From assembly GCF_029906345.1 (NCBI RefSeq), contig NZ_JARYGY010000007.1, forward strand, positions 186,001 to 250,000: a DNA stretch of 64,000 nt, read 5' to 3'. Positions within the stretch are counted from its first letter, which is position 1. The number at the start of each line of letters is the position of its first letter. This DNA is from Aquimarina mycalae. GTDB lineage: Bacteria; Bacteroidota; Bacteroidia; Flavobacteriales; Flavobacteriaceae. Shown here in pieces: positions 24,996 through 34,211 of the stretch. A program made the position numbers and the translations under genes. The notes beneath the pieces were generated by a model that saw only the letters and a list, made by a program, of their open reading frames with translations, made no database searches and was not told the DNA's origin.

Positions 24996-27092
24996 ATGTC
25001 GAAGCAGATTAAAGTTTCACTTATCGGAAACCCAAATACAGGTAAAACATCTGTTTTTAATTTGCTAACAGGATTAAATCAACAAGTTGGCAACTATCCA
25101 GGAATTACTGTAGAAAAGAAAGAAGGAGTATGTAAATTACCACGTGGTGTAAAAGCACATATACTGGATTTACCAGGAACCTATAGTCTTAATGCATCTT
25201 CATTAGATGAAAATGTAGTTATAGAAATCCTGCTCAATAAAAAAGATAAAGATTTTCCTGATGTTGCGGTTGTAGTAAGTGATGTCGAAAATCTTAAAAG
25301 AAATTTGCTGCTTTTTACCCAAATTAAGGATTTGGAGATTCCTACGATTTTGGTTATTAATATGGCTGATCGTATGGATAGTAAAGGGATATCGCTCGAT
25401 ATTCCTTTACTAGAAGAAGAATTAAATACTAAAATAGCCTTGGTAAGTGCCAGAAAGAATCAAGGTCTCGATACACTTAAAGAACTCATACTTTCTTATA
25501 AGACATTACCAACAAAACGATGTGTTGATGCATTGACTTTTGCTCCAGAATATTTTGATAAACTTAAGCAAGTATTTCCTAATCAATCATTGTATAAGCT
25601 TTGGTTAGTAATTACACAGGATGTAAATTTTAGAACGGTTGACAAAAAGAAACCTTCTATAGCTCCAGATTTTGAGATTAAATCTGAAAGTGAACTGAAA
25701 CGATTTCAACAAAAGGAAGCGATTAAACGATATCAATTCATTAACGAAGTTCTTAAAAAAGGATTATTAGTTGATGAAAAGGCAGCAACAGGAATGAGAG
25801 CCAGATTGGATCGAGTACTAACCCACAAATTCTGGGGATATTTTATTTTCTTTGCCATATTGCTACTTATTTTTCAAGCAATTTATGATTGGTCGTCATA
25901 TCCAATGGATTTAATAGATGAAGGTTTTGCTTGGTTAAGTGAGGCTGCCAAATCTACATTACCGTCTGGGCCATTTGTAGACTTAATAACAGAAGGTATT
26001 ATACCTGGATTAGGAGGGATCGTAATTTTTATCCCTCAAATAGCATTTTTATTTCTTTTTATTTCTATTCTGGAAGAAAGCGGATATATGAGCCGTGTTG
26101 TATTTCTAATGGATAGAGTAATGCGACGATTTGGACTAAGTGGAAAAAGTGTAGTGCCCTTGGTTTCTGGAACAGCTTGCGCAATTCCTGCCGTGATGGC
26201 GACCCGAAATATTGAAAACTGGAAAGAACGCCTTATAACCATATTGGTGGTTCCGTTTACAACCTGTTCTGCAAGATTGCCAGTATATTTAATCATTATT
26301 GCTTTGGTTATACCTGATGAAAAAGTAGGTTGGATATTTAGTTATCAAAGCCTTACTCTAATGCTATTGTATTTTATAGGTTTTGGTGCAGCAGTTGGAT
26401 CTGCTTGGTTGCTTAATAAGATGTTAAAGATAAAAAGCAAAAACTATTTTGTAATCGAAATGCCTGGTTATAAAGTCCCTTTACTGAAAAATGTTGCGAT
26501 CAATGTAATTGAAAAAACCAAAGCATTTGTTTTTGGAGCTGGAAAAATAATTTTAGCGATTTCGATAGTTTTATGGGTTTTGGCAAGTTTTGGTCCTAAT
26601 GAAAATTTTACCAATGCAGAAGAGATCGTTACAGAAAAATATATAGATCTTTCGCAAGATGAATTAGATCAAAAGATAGCTTCTTATAAGTTAGAATATT
26701 CTTTTATTGGATATGCTGGCAAGGCTATTGAACCTGTGGTGGCACCGCTAGGTTATGATTGGAAAATAGGGATCGGAATTATAAGTTCATTTGCAGCAAG
26801 AGAAGTTTTTGTAGGAACCTTAGCAACCATATATAGTGTAGGAAGTGATGAAGAAGAGACCATTAAAAATAGAATGGCTGCAGAGATAAACCCTGTTACT
26901 GGAGCACCATTGTTTAATTTGGCTAGCGGAATTTCTTTATTACTGTTTTATGCTTTTGCTATGCAATGCATGAGTACGTTAGCTATCGTAAAAAGAGAAA
27001 CAAATAGCTGGAAATGGCCTATGGCCCAACTTGTATTTATGAGTGTTCTGGCATATAGTGTAGCACTGGTTGCTTATCAAGTTTTAAAATAA
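24996..27092 (+). CDS. feoB: ferrous iron transporter FeoB
   Basis: The 698-residue protein has an N-terminal G domain: G1 GNPNTGKTS, a G2-region NYPGITVEKKEG, G3 DLPGTYS and G4 NMAD. A linker follows, then a membrane domain with two Gate-type repeats, including FIPQIAFLFLFISILEESGYMSR and the FeoB-typical GTACAIPAVMATR and PFTTCSARLPVY cysteine segments. It imports Fe2+ across the inner membrane. It is in an operon with feoA and the small Cys-tailed protein downstream. Length is usual for Bacteroidota FeoB without the FeoA fusion. Confidence 0.96.
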   Translation: MSKQIKVSLIGNPNTGKTSVFNLLTGLNQQVGNYPGITVEKKEGVCKLPRGVKAHILDLPGTYSLNASSLDENVVIEILLNKKDKDFPDVAVVVSDVENLKRNLLLFTQIKDLEIPTILVINMADRMDSKGISLDIPLLEEELNTKIALVSARKNQGLDTLKELILSYKTLPTKRCVDALTFAPEYFDKLKQVFPNQSLYKLWLVITQDVNFRTVDKKKPSIAPDFEIKSESELKRFQQKEAIKRYQFINEVLKKGLLVDEKAATGMRARLDRVLTHKFWGYFIFFAILLLIFQAIYDWSSYPMDLIDEGFAWLSEAAKSTLPSGPFVDLITEGIIPGLGGIVIFIPQIAFLFLFISILEESGYMSRVVFLMDRVMRRFGLSGKSVVPLVSGTACAIPAVMATRNIENWKERLITILVVPFTTCSARLPVYLIIIALVIPDEKVGWIFSYQSLTLMLLYFIGFGAAVGSAWLLNKMLKIKSKNYFVIEMPGYKVPLLKNVAINVIEKTKAFVFGAGKIILAISIVLWVLASFGPNENFTNAEEIVTEKYIDLSQDELDQKIASYKLEYSFIGYAGKAIEPVVAPLGYDWKIGIGIISSFAAREVFVGTLATIYSVGSDEEETIKNRMAAEINPVTGAPLFNLASGISLLLFYAFAMQCMSTLAIVKRETNSWKWPMAQLVFMSVLAYSVALVAYQVLK

Positions 27093-27131
27093 AAAGAATA
27101 AGTTTTTGTATTTTTATACGACAAAATTGAC

Positions 27132-27284
27132 ATGAATATCCTTATCCAAAACATATTAGTACTTTTAGTTTTTGCAATTGCAATTGGATTTTTGGTTAAA
27201 AAATTCTTTTGGAAACCTCAGGTGTCAACTTCGAATAAAAAATCATCAGACTCGTGTGGTAAAGGTGGCTGTGGTTGTCATTAA
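27132..27284 (+). CDS. FeoB-associated Cys-rich membrane protein
   Basis: This 50-residue protein begins with one membrane helix (NILVLLVFAIAIGFLV) and ends with a Cys/Gly tail (SCGKGGCGCH). Short proteins of this design are regularly encoded after feoB in Bacteroidota and other phyla. Their exact role is not settled; metal handling next to FeoB is the usual idea. It starts 40 bp after the feoB stop. The start is supported by the membrane helix beginning directly after it. Confidence 0.8.
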   Translation: MNILIQNILVLLVFAIAIGFLVKKFFWKPQVSTSNKKSSDSCGKGGCGCH

Positions 27285-27357
27285 TACGGGCATAACAACG
27301 ATATTCAGGTTATTAGAGTAGTAGTTTAGTTTGATTATAGATGTAATAAAAAACAAC

Positions 27358-28281
27358 TTACGTACTTCTTCTCTTCTTTAATACACCATTGGTGCTAATC
27401 AAATATACGCCAGTAAAAATCAAGACGCAGCATAGTAATTTTGCAATTGTAATATCTCCTTGATATTGACTATTGACAATAAAATAAGTAATTCCTGCAA
27501 CCAATAACATAGCAACAGCAGGTTGTACGTAGATGTAACTACTAGATACAGTAGGTTTTACATATTGTAAGGCAAACATATTCAATAAATACGCAAGAAA
27601 GGTTGGACCAAGAATTACATAAAATAATGATATCCAGTTAGAGGTTTCATACGATCCAAAATCAGTTGCTAGTAATTGACCAATACAAAAAGGGAACATA
27701 AATACAAACCCAAATAAAAAAGTCCAAACAATAACGGTAATTGGTTGATATTTTGTCATCATAGGCTTTACAATTACTAAATAGAAAGCAAAGGCTAATG
27801 CATTAATCCCAATAAAAATATTTCCTTTTAATGAACTTGTTCCTAATCCCGAATTACCTAAATAAATTAATAAAACAGCGCCACTTCCACCAATGGTTAT
27901 TCCTAATATCCGTTGCAATGTTAAAGGTTCTTTTAGTATAAAATAACTGATAATTATAGTAAATATGGGCATTGCAGTTACTATAATTGCGGCATCAACA
28001 GGAGAGGTTAAACTCAATCCGTTCATAGAAAAGAATTGATTCGTAGCTACACCTAATAATCCACAAAGGATTAATCTGGGAATGTCTTTTTTTTCTACTT
28101 GTTCTCGGATAAAAAATTTAAGAATAAGAAATAACAATCCAGCACCACTGATTCTAAGAAAAACCAAAGCAGAAGCACCGATTTTATCAGGCATTAATCC
28201 TTTAGCAATAAGATAGTTTGCACCGTAGATAATATTAACACTTAATAAGGAAATATGGGCTTTGGCGTTATTAGAAATCAT
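27358..28281 (-). CDS. EamA/DMT-family transporter
   Basis: The 307-residue protein has about ten membrane helices in two EamA repeats (GANYLIAKGLMPDKIGASALVFLR in the first, GINALAFAFYLVIVKPMM in the second). Members export amino acids, metabolites or other small molecules; the substrate cannot be inferred. The gene stands alone on the minus strand, converging on the Feo operon. Confidence 0.88.
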   Translation of the reverse strand: MISNNAKAHISLLSVNIIYGANYLIAKGLMPDKIGASALVFLRISGAGLLFLILKFFIREQVEKKDIPRLILCGLLGVATNQFFSMNGLSLTSPVDAAIIVTAMPIFTIIISYFILKEPLTLQRILGITIGGSGAVLLIYLGNSGLGTSSLKGNIFIGINALAFAFYLVIVKPMMTKYQPITVIVWTFLFGFVFMFPFCIGQLLATDFGSYETSNWISLFYVILGPTFLAYLLNMFALQYVKPTVSSSYIYVQPAVAMLLVAGITYFIVNSQYQGDITIAKLLCCVLIFTGVYLISTNGVLKKRRST

Positions 28282-28327
28282 CCAGCAAAGAAACTAAATA
28301 AACAAAGATTCATTGTTTAAGTAACAT

Positions 28328-28741
28328 TTATTTAACGAGTAATTCCAGATAATAATCAGAAGGGTCAATTTTTTGACTACTAGAAGGGTATGGACTTAGA
28401 TGGTATCCATAAATACTTTGTGTACCAGATTTAAATAAAATTTTCGAATTAGTAGGAGTAATTGCTTTTGCACCCATAACAATTTCTTTTTCTTCTAATA
28501 ATATATTGTTTTCATATAAGCCAATCAATACTTTCGCTTGTCCAGCCCAAACACAAGTCACATCAGACGGACAACGAGAATCTTCCACAACTTGTATGAA
28601 TTTTATACTTTTTGATTCAAAATCAAGAGAGTTACCAGCCTTAAGTTTAGTAATTATTGTAGGAGTTTCTACTTTAGTAGAATCTTGAGCCTGGATATAT
28701 ATTGGCGCTATAATCAATATAACATAGATAAGGTTTTTCAT
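28328..28741 (-). CDS. small secreted protein with conserved Cys pair
   Basis: The 137-residue protein has a signal peptide (NLIYVILIIAPIYIQAQ) and the conserved core VVEDSRCPSDVTCVWAGQAKV. This core occurs in a widespread family of small exported bacterial proteins of unknown function. The two cysteines are probably disulfide-bonded. It follows the GNAT gene by 11 bp on the same strand. Confidence 0.7.
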   Translation of the reverse strand: MKNLIYVILIIAPIYIQAQDSTKVETPTIITKLKAGNSLDFESKSIKFIQVVEDSRCPSDVTCVWAGQAKVLIGLYENNILLEEKEIVMGAKAITPTNSKILFKSGTQSIYGYHLSPYPSSSQKIDPSDYYLELLVK

Positions 28742-28752
28742 TGTTTTTTATG

Positions 28753-29271
28753 TTAGGTAAGATTTTTATTTAGAATATAATATCGATGTTCATCTAATAT
28801 TCGGTCGTTCTTAATCAATGCTTTTTGAGATATTCCTTCTTTCTTGTAACCATTTTTTTCAAGGGTTTTCATGGATGCTATATTGTGTTCAAAAACTCCT
28901 GCATATATTCTAATCAAATTTAACTTATCGAATCCATAAGCGGTTATTAGTTCCACAGCTTTTGTTGCAATTCCTTTTCCCCAATATGGTTCGCCTATCC
29001 AATATCCTATTTCTGCGGATTTTCTATAAACATCTTGTTGAATGATAAGACTAATCACACCACAAAGGTTATTTTTAAATTCTATTCCAAAACTTTGTTT
29101 TGGATGTTGTGCTTTGGTAATATCAATAAAAGAAGCTGCATCATTCTCATCGTAAGGATAAGGAATATAATCTCTTAAATTATTCCAGATGTTTTCATTG
29201 TTAGCAAGCCTGGCTAATTGAGGGATATCTAATGATGTTAGCGTTCTGATTTTGATTTCCTGATCTTTCAA
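28753..29271 (-). CDS. GNAT-family N-acetyltransferase
   Basis: The 172-residue protein has the RimJ/RimL-like GNAT layout: an N-terminal IKIRTLTSLDIPQLARLAN, the acetyl-CoA site IGEPYWGKGIATKAVELITAYGF and the later NIASMKTLEKNGYKKEG. It transfers acetyl groups to an amine, perhaps a ribosomal protein or small molecule; the acceptor is unknown. Probably cotranscribed with the small secreted protein downstream. Confidence 0.88.
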   Translation of the reverse strand: MKDQEIKIRTLTSLDIPQLARLANNENIWNNLRDYIPYPYDENDAASFIDITKAQHPKQSFGIEFKNNLCGVISLIIQQDVYRKSAEIGYWIGEPYWGKGIATKAVELITAYGFDKLNLIRIYAGVFEHNIASMKTLEKNGYKKEGISQKALIKNDRILDEHRYYILNKNLT

Positions 29272-29388
29272 TCTATTATAATAAGAAAATGGTTATTTGT
29301 TTAAAATTAAAGATAGATAAAAAAATGCTTCAAATAATGTATTTATAAGTGAGCTTATCATATTTCATTCTATATTTACAGTAATCGT

Positions 29389-30870
29389 ATGCAAAATAAA
29401 AAGGCAGTAATTATTGGATCTGGAATTGCAGGACTGGCTACAGCAATCCGTTTACGAAATCAACAGTTTGATGTTCAGGTGTATGAAACTAATAGCTCTC
29501 CTGGAGGAAAAGTAACAGAGTTTCATACTAAAGGATATCGATTTGATTGTGGACCTTCACTATTTACAATGCCTCAATTTATAGAGGAGTTGTTCTATCT
29601 CTCTGATAAGAATATTTTGGATTATTTTGAATATGAAAAGAAGGAAGTGATTTGTAATTATTTTTATGAAGATGGAACAAAGTTCACTGCGTTTTCTGAT
29701 GTAGAAAAATTTGCAAATGAAGCCGTCAAGGTGTTTGAAGTAAGTCAAGCTAAGATTCTTCGATATTTTGAGAATAGTAGATTGAAATATGAGGCAACGT
29801 CATCTTTGTTTTTAGAAAAATCATTACATAAACTATCTACCTATCTATCGTTTGATACTATAAAAGCTATTGCCAAGATTCATAAATTAGGAATACACGG
29901 CAGTTTACATAGTCTTAATTCTACACAATTTAAGGATGTTAGATTAGTTCAGTTTTTTGATCGATTTGCTACATATAATGGTTCTTCACCATATCTCACA
30001 CCTGGAATTATGTCAATGATTCTTCATTTAGAACAATATTATGGGACCTTTTTACCTAAAGGAGGAATGTATAGCATCACTAAAAGTTTATATCAATTGG
30101 CTATAGATATAGGGGTTAAGTTTCATTTTGATACCAAGGTAGATCGAATTATTGTGAAACATAAAGAAGCTGTAGGTATTGTTGCAAAAGGAAATAGTGT
30201 AATTTCTGATCTGATTATATCCAATATGGATGTAGTTCCAACTTATAGAAAATTATTATTGGATCAGAAAGCACCCGAAAAAATATTACAACAGCCTAGG
30301 TCTAGTTCAGCATTGATATTTTATTGGGGAATTAAAAAGAAATTTCCAGAACTGGATCTGCATAATATCTTCTTTTCCAAGAATTATGAAGAAGAGTTTG
30401 ACTATATTTTTGAAAAAAAATCAATAACTAGTGATCCTACTGTATATATAAACATCACTTCAAAAAATGAGCGAAATGATGCTCCCAATGATTGTGAAAA
30501 CTGGTTCGTAATGATTAATGTCCCAGGTAATGAAGGACAAGAATGGGATGAGATGATTCATCAAGCTAGAAAAAATATCCTCAAAAAGCTATCTGGATTA
30601 TTAAAATCTAATATTGAGGATTTAATCGAAACTGAAGAAATATTGGATCCAAGAAGTATCGAAAGTAATACGCAATCACACCAAGGATCATTATATGGAG
30701 CTAGTAGCAATAATAAGTATGCAGCTTTTTTAAGGCATCCTAATTTTTCTAAAAACATTAAAAACCTTTATTTCTGTGGCGGTAGTGTGCATCCTGGTGG
30801 TGGAATTCCGTTATGTTTGTTATCTGGGAAAATTGTTTCAGAATTGATAAAAAAAGATTTTAAATCTTAA
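29389..30870 (+). CDS. crtD: carotenoid desaturase, probable 1-hydroxycarotenoid 3,4-desaturase
   Basis: The 493-residue CrtI-family flavoprotein has the dinucleotide site VIIGSGIAGLATAIRLR, GGKVTEFHTKGYRFDCGPSLF, and the C-terminal FCGGSVHPGGGIPLCLLSGK that marks the phytoene-desaturase family. Placement 3 bp before cruF and in line with a lycopene cyclase favours CrtD, which desaturates the 3,4 bond after hydration, over phytoene desaturase CrtI. No crtB lies next to it, which also favours CrtD. The ATG at 29389 follows a TATATTTA element (29371-29378) close to the -7 consensus. Confidence 0.82.
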   Translation: MQNKKAVIIGSGIAGLATAIRLRNQQFDVQVYETNSSPGGKVTEFHTKGYRFDCGPSLFTMPQFIEELFYLSDKNILDYFEYEKKEVICNYFYEDGTKFTAFSDVEKFANEAVKVFEVSQAKILRYFENSRLKYEATSSLFLEKSLHKLSTYLSFDTIKAIAKIHKLGIHGSLHSLNSTQFKDVRLVQFFDRFATYNGSSPYLTPGIMSMILHLEQYYGTFLPKGGMYSITKSLYQLAIDIGVKFHFDTKVDRIIVKHKEAVGIVAKGNSVISDLIISNMDVVPTYRKLLLDQKAPEKILQQPRSSSALIFYWGIKKKFPELDLHNIFFSKNYEEEFDYIFEKKSITSDPTVYINITSKNERNDAPNDCENWFVMINVPGNEGQEWDEMIHQARKNILKKLSGLLKSNIEDLIETEEILDPRSIESNTQSHQGSLYGASSNNKYAAFLRHPNFSKNIKNLYFCGGSVHPGGGIPLCLLSGKIVSELIKKDFKS

Positions 30871-30873
30871 AAT

Positions 30874-31500
30874 ATGCGTCCAGAAAGAAAACTACTCATT
30901 TCGATTATACTTATCTGGTTATTTAATGTATCAGGGATTATAGGTATTCTTATTGGCTATAAAGATTGGTTCCTAGCATTAACACCACTTAATTTATTAG
31001 TGTACCTTGGTTTGATTCTTTGGAATTCTACAAAGCGTAAAAGTTTAATTATTGGCCTGCTAATTCCATTTACTATGGGAATGATTACAGAATATTTGGG
31101 TGTAAATTATGGGTTGATTTTTGGACAATATCAATATGGAGATAATTTAGGAACCAAAATGTTAGGGGTTCCATGGATTATAGGAGTTAATTGGGCATTG
31201 TTGGTATACTGTACTGGAGCGATTTCGAAAAAAATACATACAAATGTTATTGTCGCTTCTTTTATTGGTGCGATATTAATGGTAGCACTAGATGTTATTA
31301 TTGAAGTCTCTGCACCAAGATTTGATTTTTGGGAATTTAAGAATGGAGTAGTGCCTTTGCAAAACTATGTTGGGTGGTTTGTAATAGCATTTATTGCGCA
31401 CCTTTTATTTCAAAAAGTGATTAAAACATTGCAATACATGGTTTCGATTCATATTTTCATAGCAATATTCATATTTTTTACTACATTTTTATTCTTCTAG
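30874..31500 (+). CDS. cruF: carotenoid 1,2-hydratase CruF
   Basis: The 208-residue integral membrane protein has about six helices and family features such as GMITEYLGVNYGLIFGQYQYG and LGVPWIIGVNWALLVY. CruF adds water across the 1,2 double bond of the acyclic end of carotenoids such as gamma-carotene or lycopene. It starts 3 bp after crtD and its stop abuts the ATG of crtY, so the three are one operon. Confidence 0.88.
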   Translation: MRPERKLLISIILIWLFNVSGIIGILIGYKDWFLALTPLNLLVYLGLILWNSTKRKSLIIGLLIPFTMGMITEYLGVNYGLIFGQYQYGDNLGTKMLGVPWIIGVNWALLVYCTGAISKKIHTNVIVASFIGAILMVALDVIIEVSAPRFDFWEFKNGVVPLQNYVGWFVIAFIAHLLFQKVIKTLQYMVSIHIFIAIFIFFTTFLFF

Positions 31501-32643
31501 ATGCAGAAATACGATTACATTATTACAGGTACAGGTGCATCAGGTTTAATGTTGGCATATCATATGGTGATGGATTCCTTTTTTAATCAAAAGAAGATAT
31601 TATTAATTGATAAAGAAATAAAGAATCAGAATGACCGTACTTGGTGTTTTTGGGAAAAGGAAAAAGGAGTTTGGGATTCCATAATTAGTAAAGAATGGAG
31701 TCAAGTTTTTTTTGGAAGCCAGCGTTTCTCTCAAGATATAAAGATTACGCCATATCAATATAAGTTAATACGAAGCAAGGACTTTTACAATTTTGTCCAT
31801 ACAGCTGTGCAAGCAAAATCTAATGTTACAATTGTTAGAGAAAGTATTATTGCTATTATTGATGAAGGAAATATTGTAGAAGTTGAAACAGATCAAAGGT
31901 TGTATTTGGGGAATAAGGTTTTTAATAGCGTTCTTCTTTCCAATGTATATAAAAACCAACAAAAATATCCAGTATTGAATCAACATTTTATCGGGTGGTT
32001 TGTAGAGACAAAAGAACCATTCTTTGATAGTAAAACCGCCACTTTTATGGATTTTACAGTTGATCAAAAGGGAAATACGCGATTTATGTATGTGTTACCA
32101 ACTTCGGAAAAAGAAGCGTTGTTTGAGTATACATTATTTTCTGAACATCTACTGACAGATCAAGAATATGAAAAAGAGATTGCTAAATATCTGCTAACAA
32201 AAGGAATTACTGATTATACCATTACCGAAAAAGAAAAAGGTTGTATACCTATGACTTGTTATGAGTTTAGAAAACACAACTCTGAAAATGTTTTACATAT
32301 CGGAACTGCTGGCGGTTGGACAAAACCTAGTACTGGTTTTACATTCCATAATACAAAGAAAAAATCCGAAAAACTGATCACATTTCTTAAAAAAAATGAC
32401 AATCTATTAGAGTTTGGAAAAAGAACTAAGTTTTGGTACTATGATCTATTATTTTTGGATCTTTTATATAAAGAAAATCAAAATGGAGCAGCGTTGTTTT
32501 CAAGCTTGTTTAGAAAAAATAAAACCACCAAAATTCTTAAATTTCTGGATGAAGAAACCTCTTTTTTAGAAGACCTTAAAATTATGGCTACTATGCCAGC
32601 GATGAAGTTTTTAAGGATGATCTGTCGTCGTGTTTTTAATTAA
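31501..32643 (+). CDS. crtY: lycopene cyclase CrtY type
   Basis: The 380-residue flavoprotein starts with YDYIITGTGASGLMLAY and has the cyclase marker NDRTWCFWEKEKG and the later GTAGGWTKPSTGFTFHNTKKK. It forms a beta-ionone ring on lycopene ends. With CruF and CrtD acting on the other end, the product would be a monocyclic carotenoid of the saproxanthin or myxol kind. The start codon follows the cruF stop directly. The end is 8 bp from the convergent DnaJ-domain gene. Confidence 0.9.
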   Translation: MQKYDYIITGTGASGLMLAYHMVMDSFFNQKKILLIDKEIKNQNDRTWCFWEKEKGVWDSIISKEWSQVFFGSQRFSQDIKITPYQYKLIRSKDFYNFVHTAVQAKSNVTIVRESIIAIIDEGNIVEVETDQRLYLGNKVFNSVLLSNVYKNQQKYPVLNQHFIGWFVETKEPFFDSKTATFMDFTVDQKGNTRFMYVLPTSEKEALFEYTLFSEHLLTDQEYEKEIAKYLLTKGITDYTITEKEKGCIPMTCYEFRKHNSENVLHIGTAGGWTKPSTGFTFHNTKKKSEKLITFLKKNDNLLEFGKRTKFWYYDLLFLDLLYKENQNGAALFSSLFRKNKTTKILKFLDEETSFLEDLKIMATMPAMKFLRMICRRVFN

Positions 32644-32650
32644 CGAATCA

Positions 32651-33385
32651 TTAATTCATTCCTCTTTCTTTCTGTATTTGTTCATATGCTTTCTGTACCT
32701 CTTTAAATTTATCTTCGGCACCTTTAATATGTACTGGATCCATATGCTGAACTTTGTCTGGGTGGTATTTCTTTACCATGGTTCGATATGCTTTTTTTAC
32801 TTCAGTATCAGTGGCATCTTTTTGGATCTCTAGAATTTTATAGGCGTGATCTCCTGTTTTAAAGAACATGGCTTTGATACTTTCAAAATCACTAAAATTA
32901 ACACGCATAAAACCAGCCATTTTCTGTATTTCTATAGCTTCGGCTTCACTTACATTTCCATCGGCATTGGCAATTCCAAAAAGAAAATGAAGGATTTGTA
33001 ATCTAGCTGCATAACGAGTATGCTGCGTAAGAAACATACAAATACGTTGAGATGAGATTTCTCTATTTTTTATAATATCATTAAAAGTCCTGAAAGTAGC
33101 ATTGGCACGTTCTTTACCATACGCACTTACAAAATATTGACGCACGTAATCCAGTTCGGTTTGATTAACACGACCATCTGCTTTTATTACAATCGAAGAA
33201 AGTGATAAGAGGTTTAATTCAAAATCACCTGGACTTACTTGTTTTTCCTGAGTAAATACCTTGGTAAAACCTCCTTTTCCTTTACTTCGTGTGGCATCTA
33301 ATAAGCTGCCAAGTATAAAACCAAGCATTGCTCCAGGAAATCTAAAGAAAGAATATCCTAATATAGCCGCAATCCATTTAATCAT
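32651..33385 (-). CDS. TerB/DjlA-like J-domain protein
   Basis: The 244-residue protein has an N-terminal membrane/Gly-rich segment (MIKWIAAILGYSFFRFPGAMLG). A TerB-like helical domain follows (LSLSSIVIKADGRVNQTELDYV, IANADGNVSEAEAIEIQKMA), then a C-terminal J domain with HPDK in VKKYHPDKVQHM. This DjlA-like order suggests a membrane-bound co-chaperone for DnaK. The longest frame starts 17 codons upstream, but the ATG at 33385 directly precedes the membrane segment and is preferred. Confidence 0.85.
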   Translation of the reverse strand: MIKWIAAILGYSFFRFPGAMLGFILGSLLDATRSKGKGGFTKVFTQEKQVSPGDFELNLLSLSSIVIKADGRVNQTELDYVRQYFVSAYGKERANATFRTFNDIIKNREISSQRICMFLTQHTRYAARLQILHFLFGIANADGNVSEAEAIEIQKMAGFMRVNFSDFESIKAMFFKTGDHAYKILEIQKDATDTEVKKAYRTMVKKYHPDKVQHMDPVHIKGAEDKFKEVQKAYEQIQKERGMN

Positions 33386-33555
33386 TCTATTGCAATTTTT
33401 TAAAGGTGTAAAGATAATCGAATTATCAGACACCATTTCTTTTATATCATATTAGTAAAACAATATTGTGATTTGTTACTAAAAAAGATTTTTCAGTTGG
33501 CTTTGGATATGTTTTACGACTACTTGACAGTTCAATAGAAGTGGTACATTATTTG

Positions 33556-33563
33556 TATCTTTG
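33556..33563 (+). promoter_or_regulatory. -7 element of the bacilliredoxin promoter
   Basis: TATCTTTG matches TAnnTTTG 35 bp before the ATG at 33598. No clear -33 TTTG at normal spacing was found. Confidence 0.5.
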
Positions 33564-33597
33564 TATCAAAATTTAAAATAAAAAATAGTTAAGAAAT

Positions 33598-34008
33598 ATG
33601 TATCCAGCAGATTTAGTAAAACCAATGCGTGAGGACCTAACTAATATAGGTTTTGACGAATTACAAACAGCAGCAGATGTAGAAACAGCTATAGCAAAAG
33701 AAGGAACAACATTAGTAGTTGTAAATTCGGTATGTGGTTGTGCAGCTGCTAATGCAAGACCAGGCGCGAAGGCATCTCTTGAGAATGATAAAAAACCAGA
33801 TAATCTAGTGACAGTTTTTGCTGGAGTAGATCGCGAGGCAACTGATAAAGCACGTGGGTTTATGATTCCTTTTCCTCCTTCATCACCATCGATGGCGCTT
33901 TTTAAGAATGGAGAATTAGTTCATATGTTAGAACGTCATCATATAGAAGGAAGACCTGCAGATATGATTGCAGAGAACCTGAAAGATGCCTACAATGAAC
34001 ATTGTTAA
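33598..34008 (+). CDS. BrxA/BrxB-family bacilliredoxin
   Basis: The 136-residue protein matches the YphP/YqiW family throughout: MYPADLVKPMREDLTNIGF at the start, the redox motif CGC in VNSVCGCAAANARPGAK, and PPSSPSMALFKNGELVHMLERH. In Firmicutes these remove bacillithiol from proteins. In Bacteroidota the low-molecular-weight thiol partner has to be assumed. It has its own promoter and terminator, so it is monocistronic. Confidence 0.93.
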   Translation: MYPADLVKPMREDLTNIGFDELQTAADVETAIAKEGTTLVVVNSVCGCAAANARPGAKASLENDKKPDNLVTVFAGVDREATDKARGFMIPFPPSSPSMALFKNGELVHMLERHHIEGRPADMIAENLKDAYNEHC

Positions 34009-34036
34009 GAATCTGTGATTCTTTAAGATATTGTAT

Positions 34037-34070
34037 AAACCGCCTGTAATTATAGGCGGTTTTTGTTTTT
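34037..34070 (+). terminator. terminator of the bacilliredoxin gene
   Basis: AAACCGCCT and AGGCGGTTT form a 9-bp stem with an 8-nt loop, followed by TTGTTTTT. Confidence 0.88.
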
Positions 34071-34211
34071 ATATTATTTGAGCACCAGAATTTGTGTCTT
34101 AACTATTTTCGAGATTATAATTTTGTGTGTTAAACAATTGGCTAACTAAAAATAATATCAGACCTTGCACAACAATAACACAAGTCAAAATTATTAATTG
34201 CAAGAGAAGTT

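Noticed and set aside
32638..32656. AATTAA...TTAATT inverted repeat between crtY and the DnaJ gene
   Set aside because: It is formed by two TAA stop codons of convergent genes in AT-rich DNA; the 6-bp arms are too weak to call a terminator.
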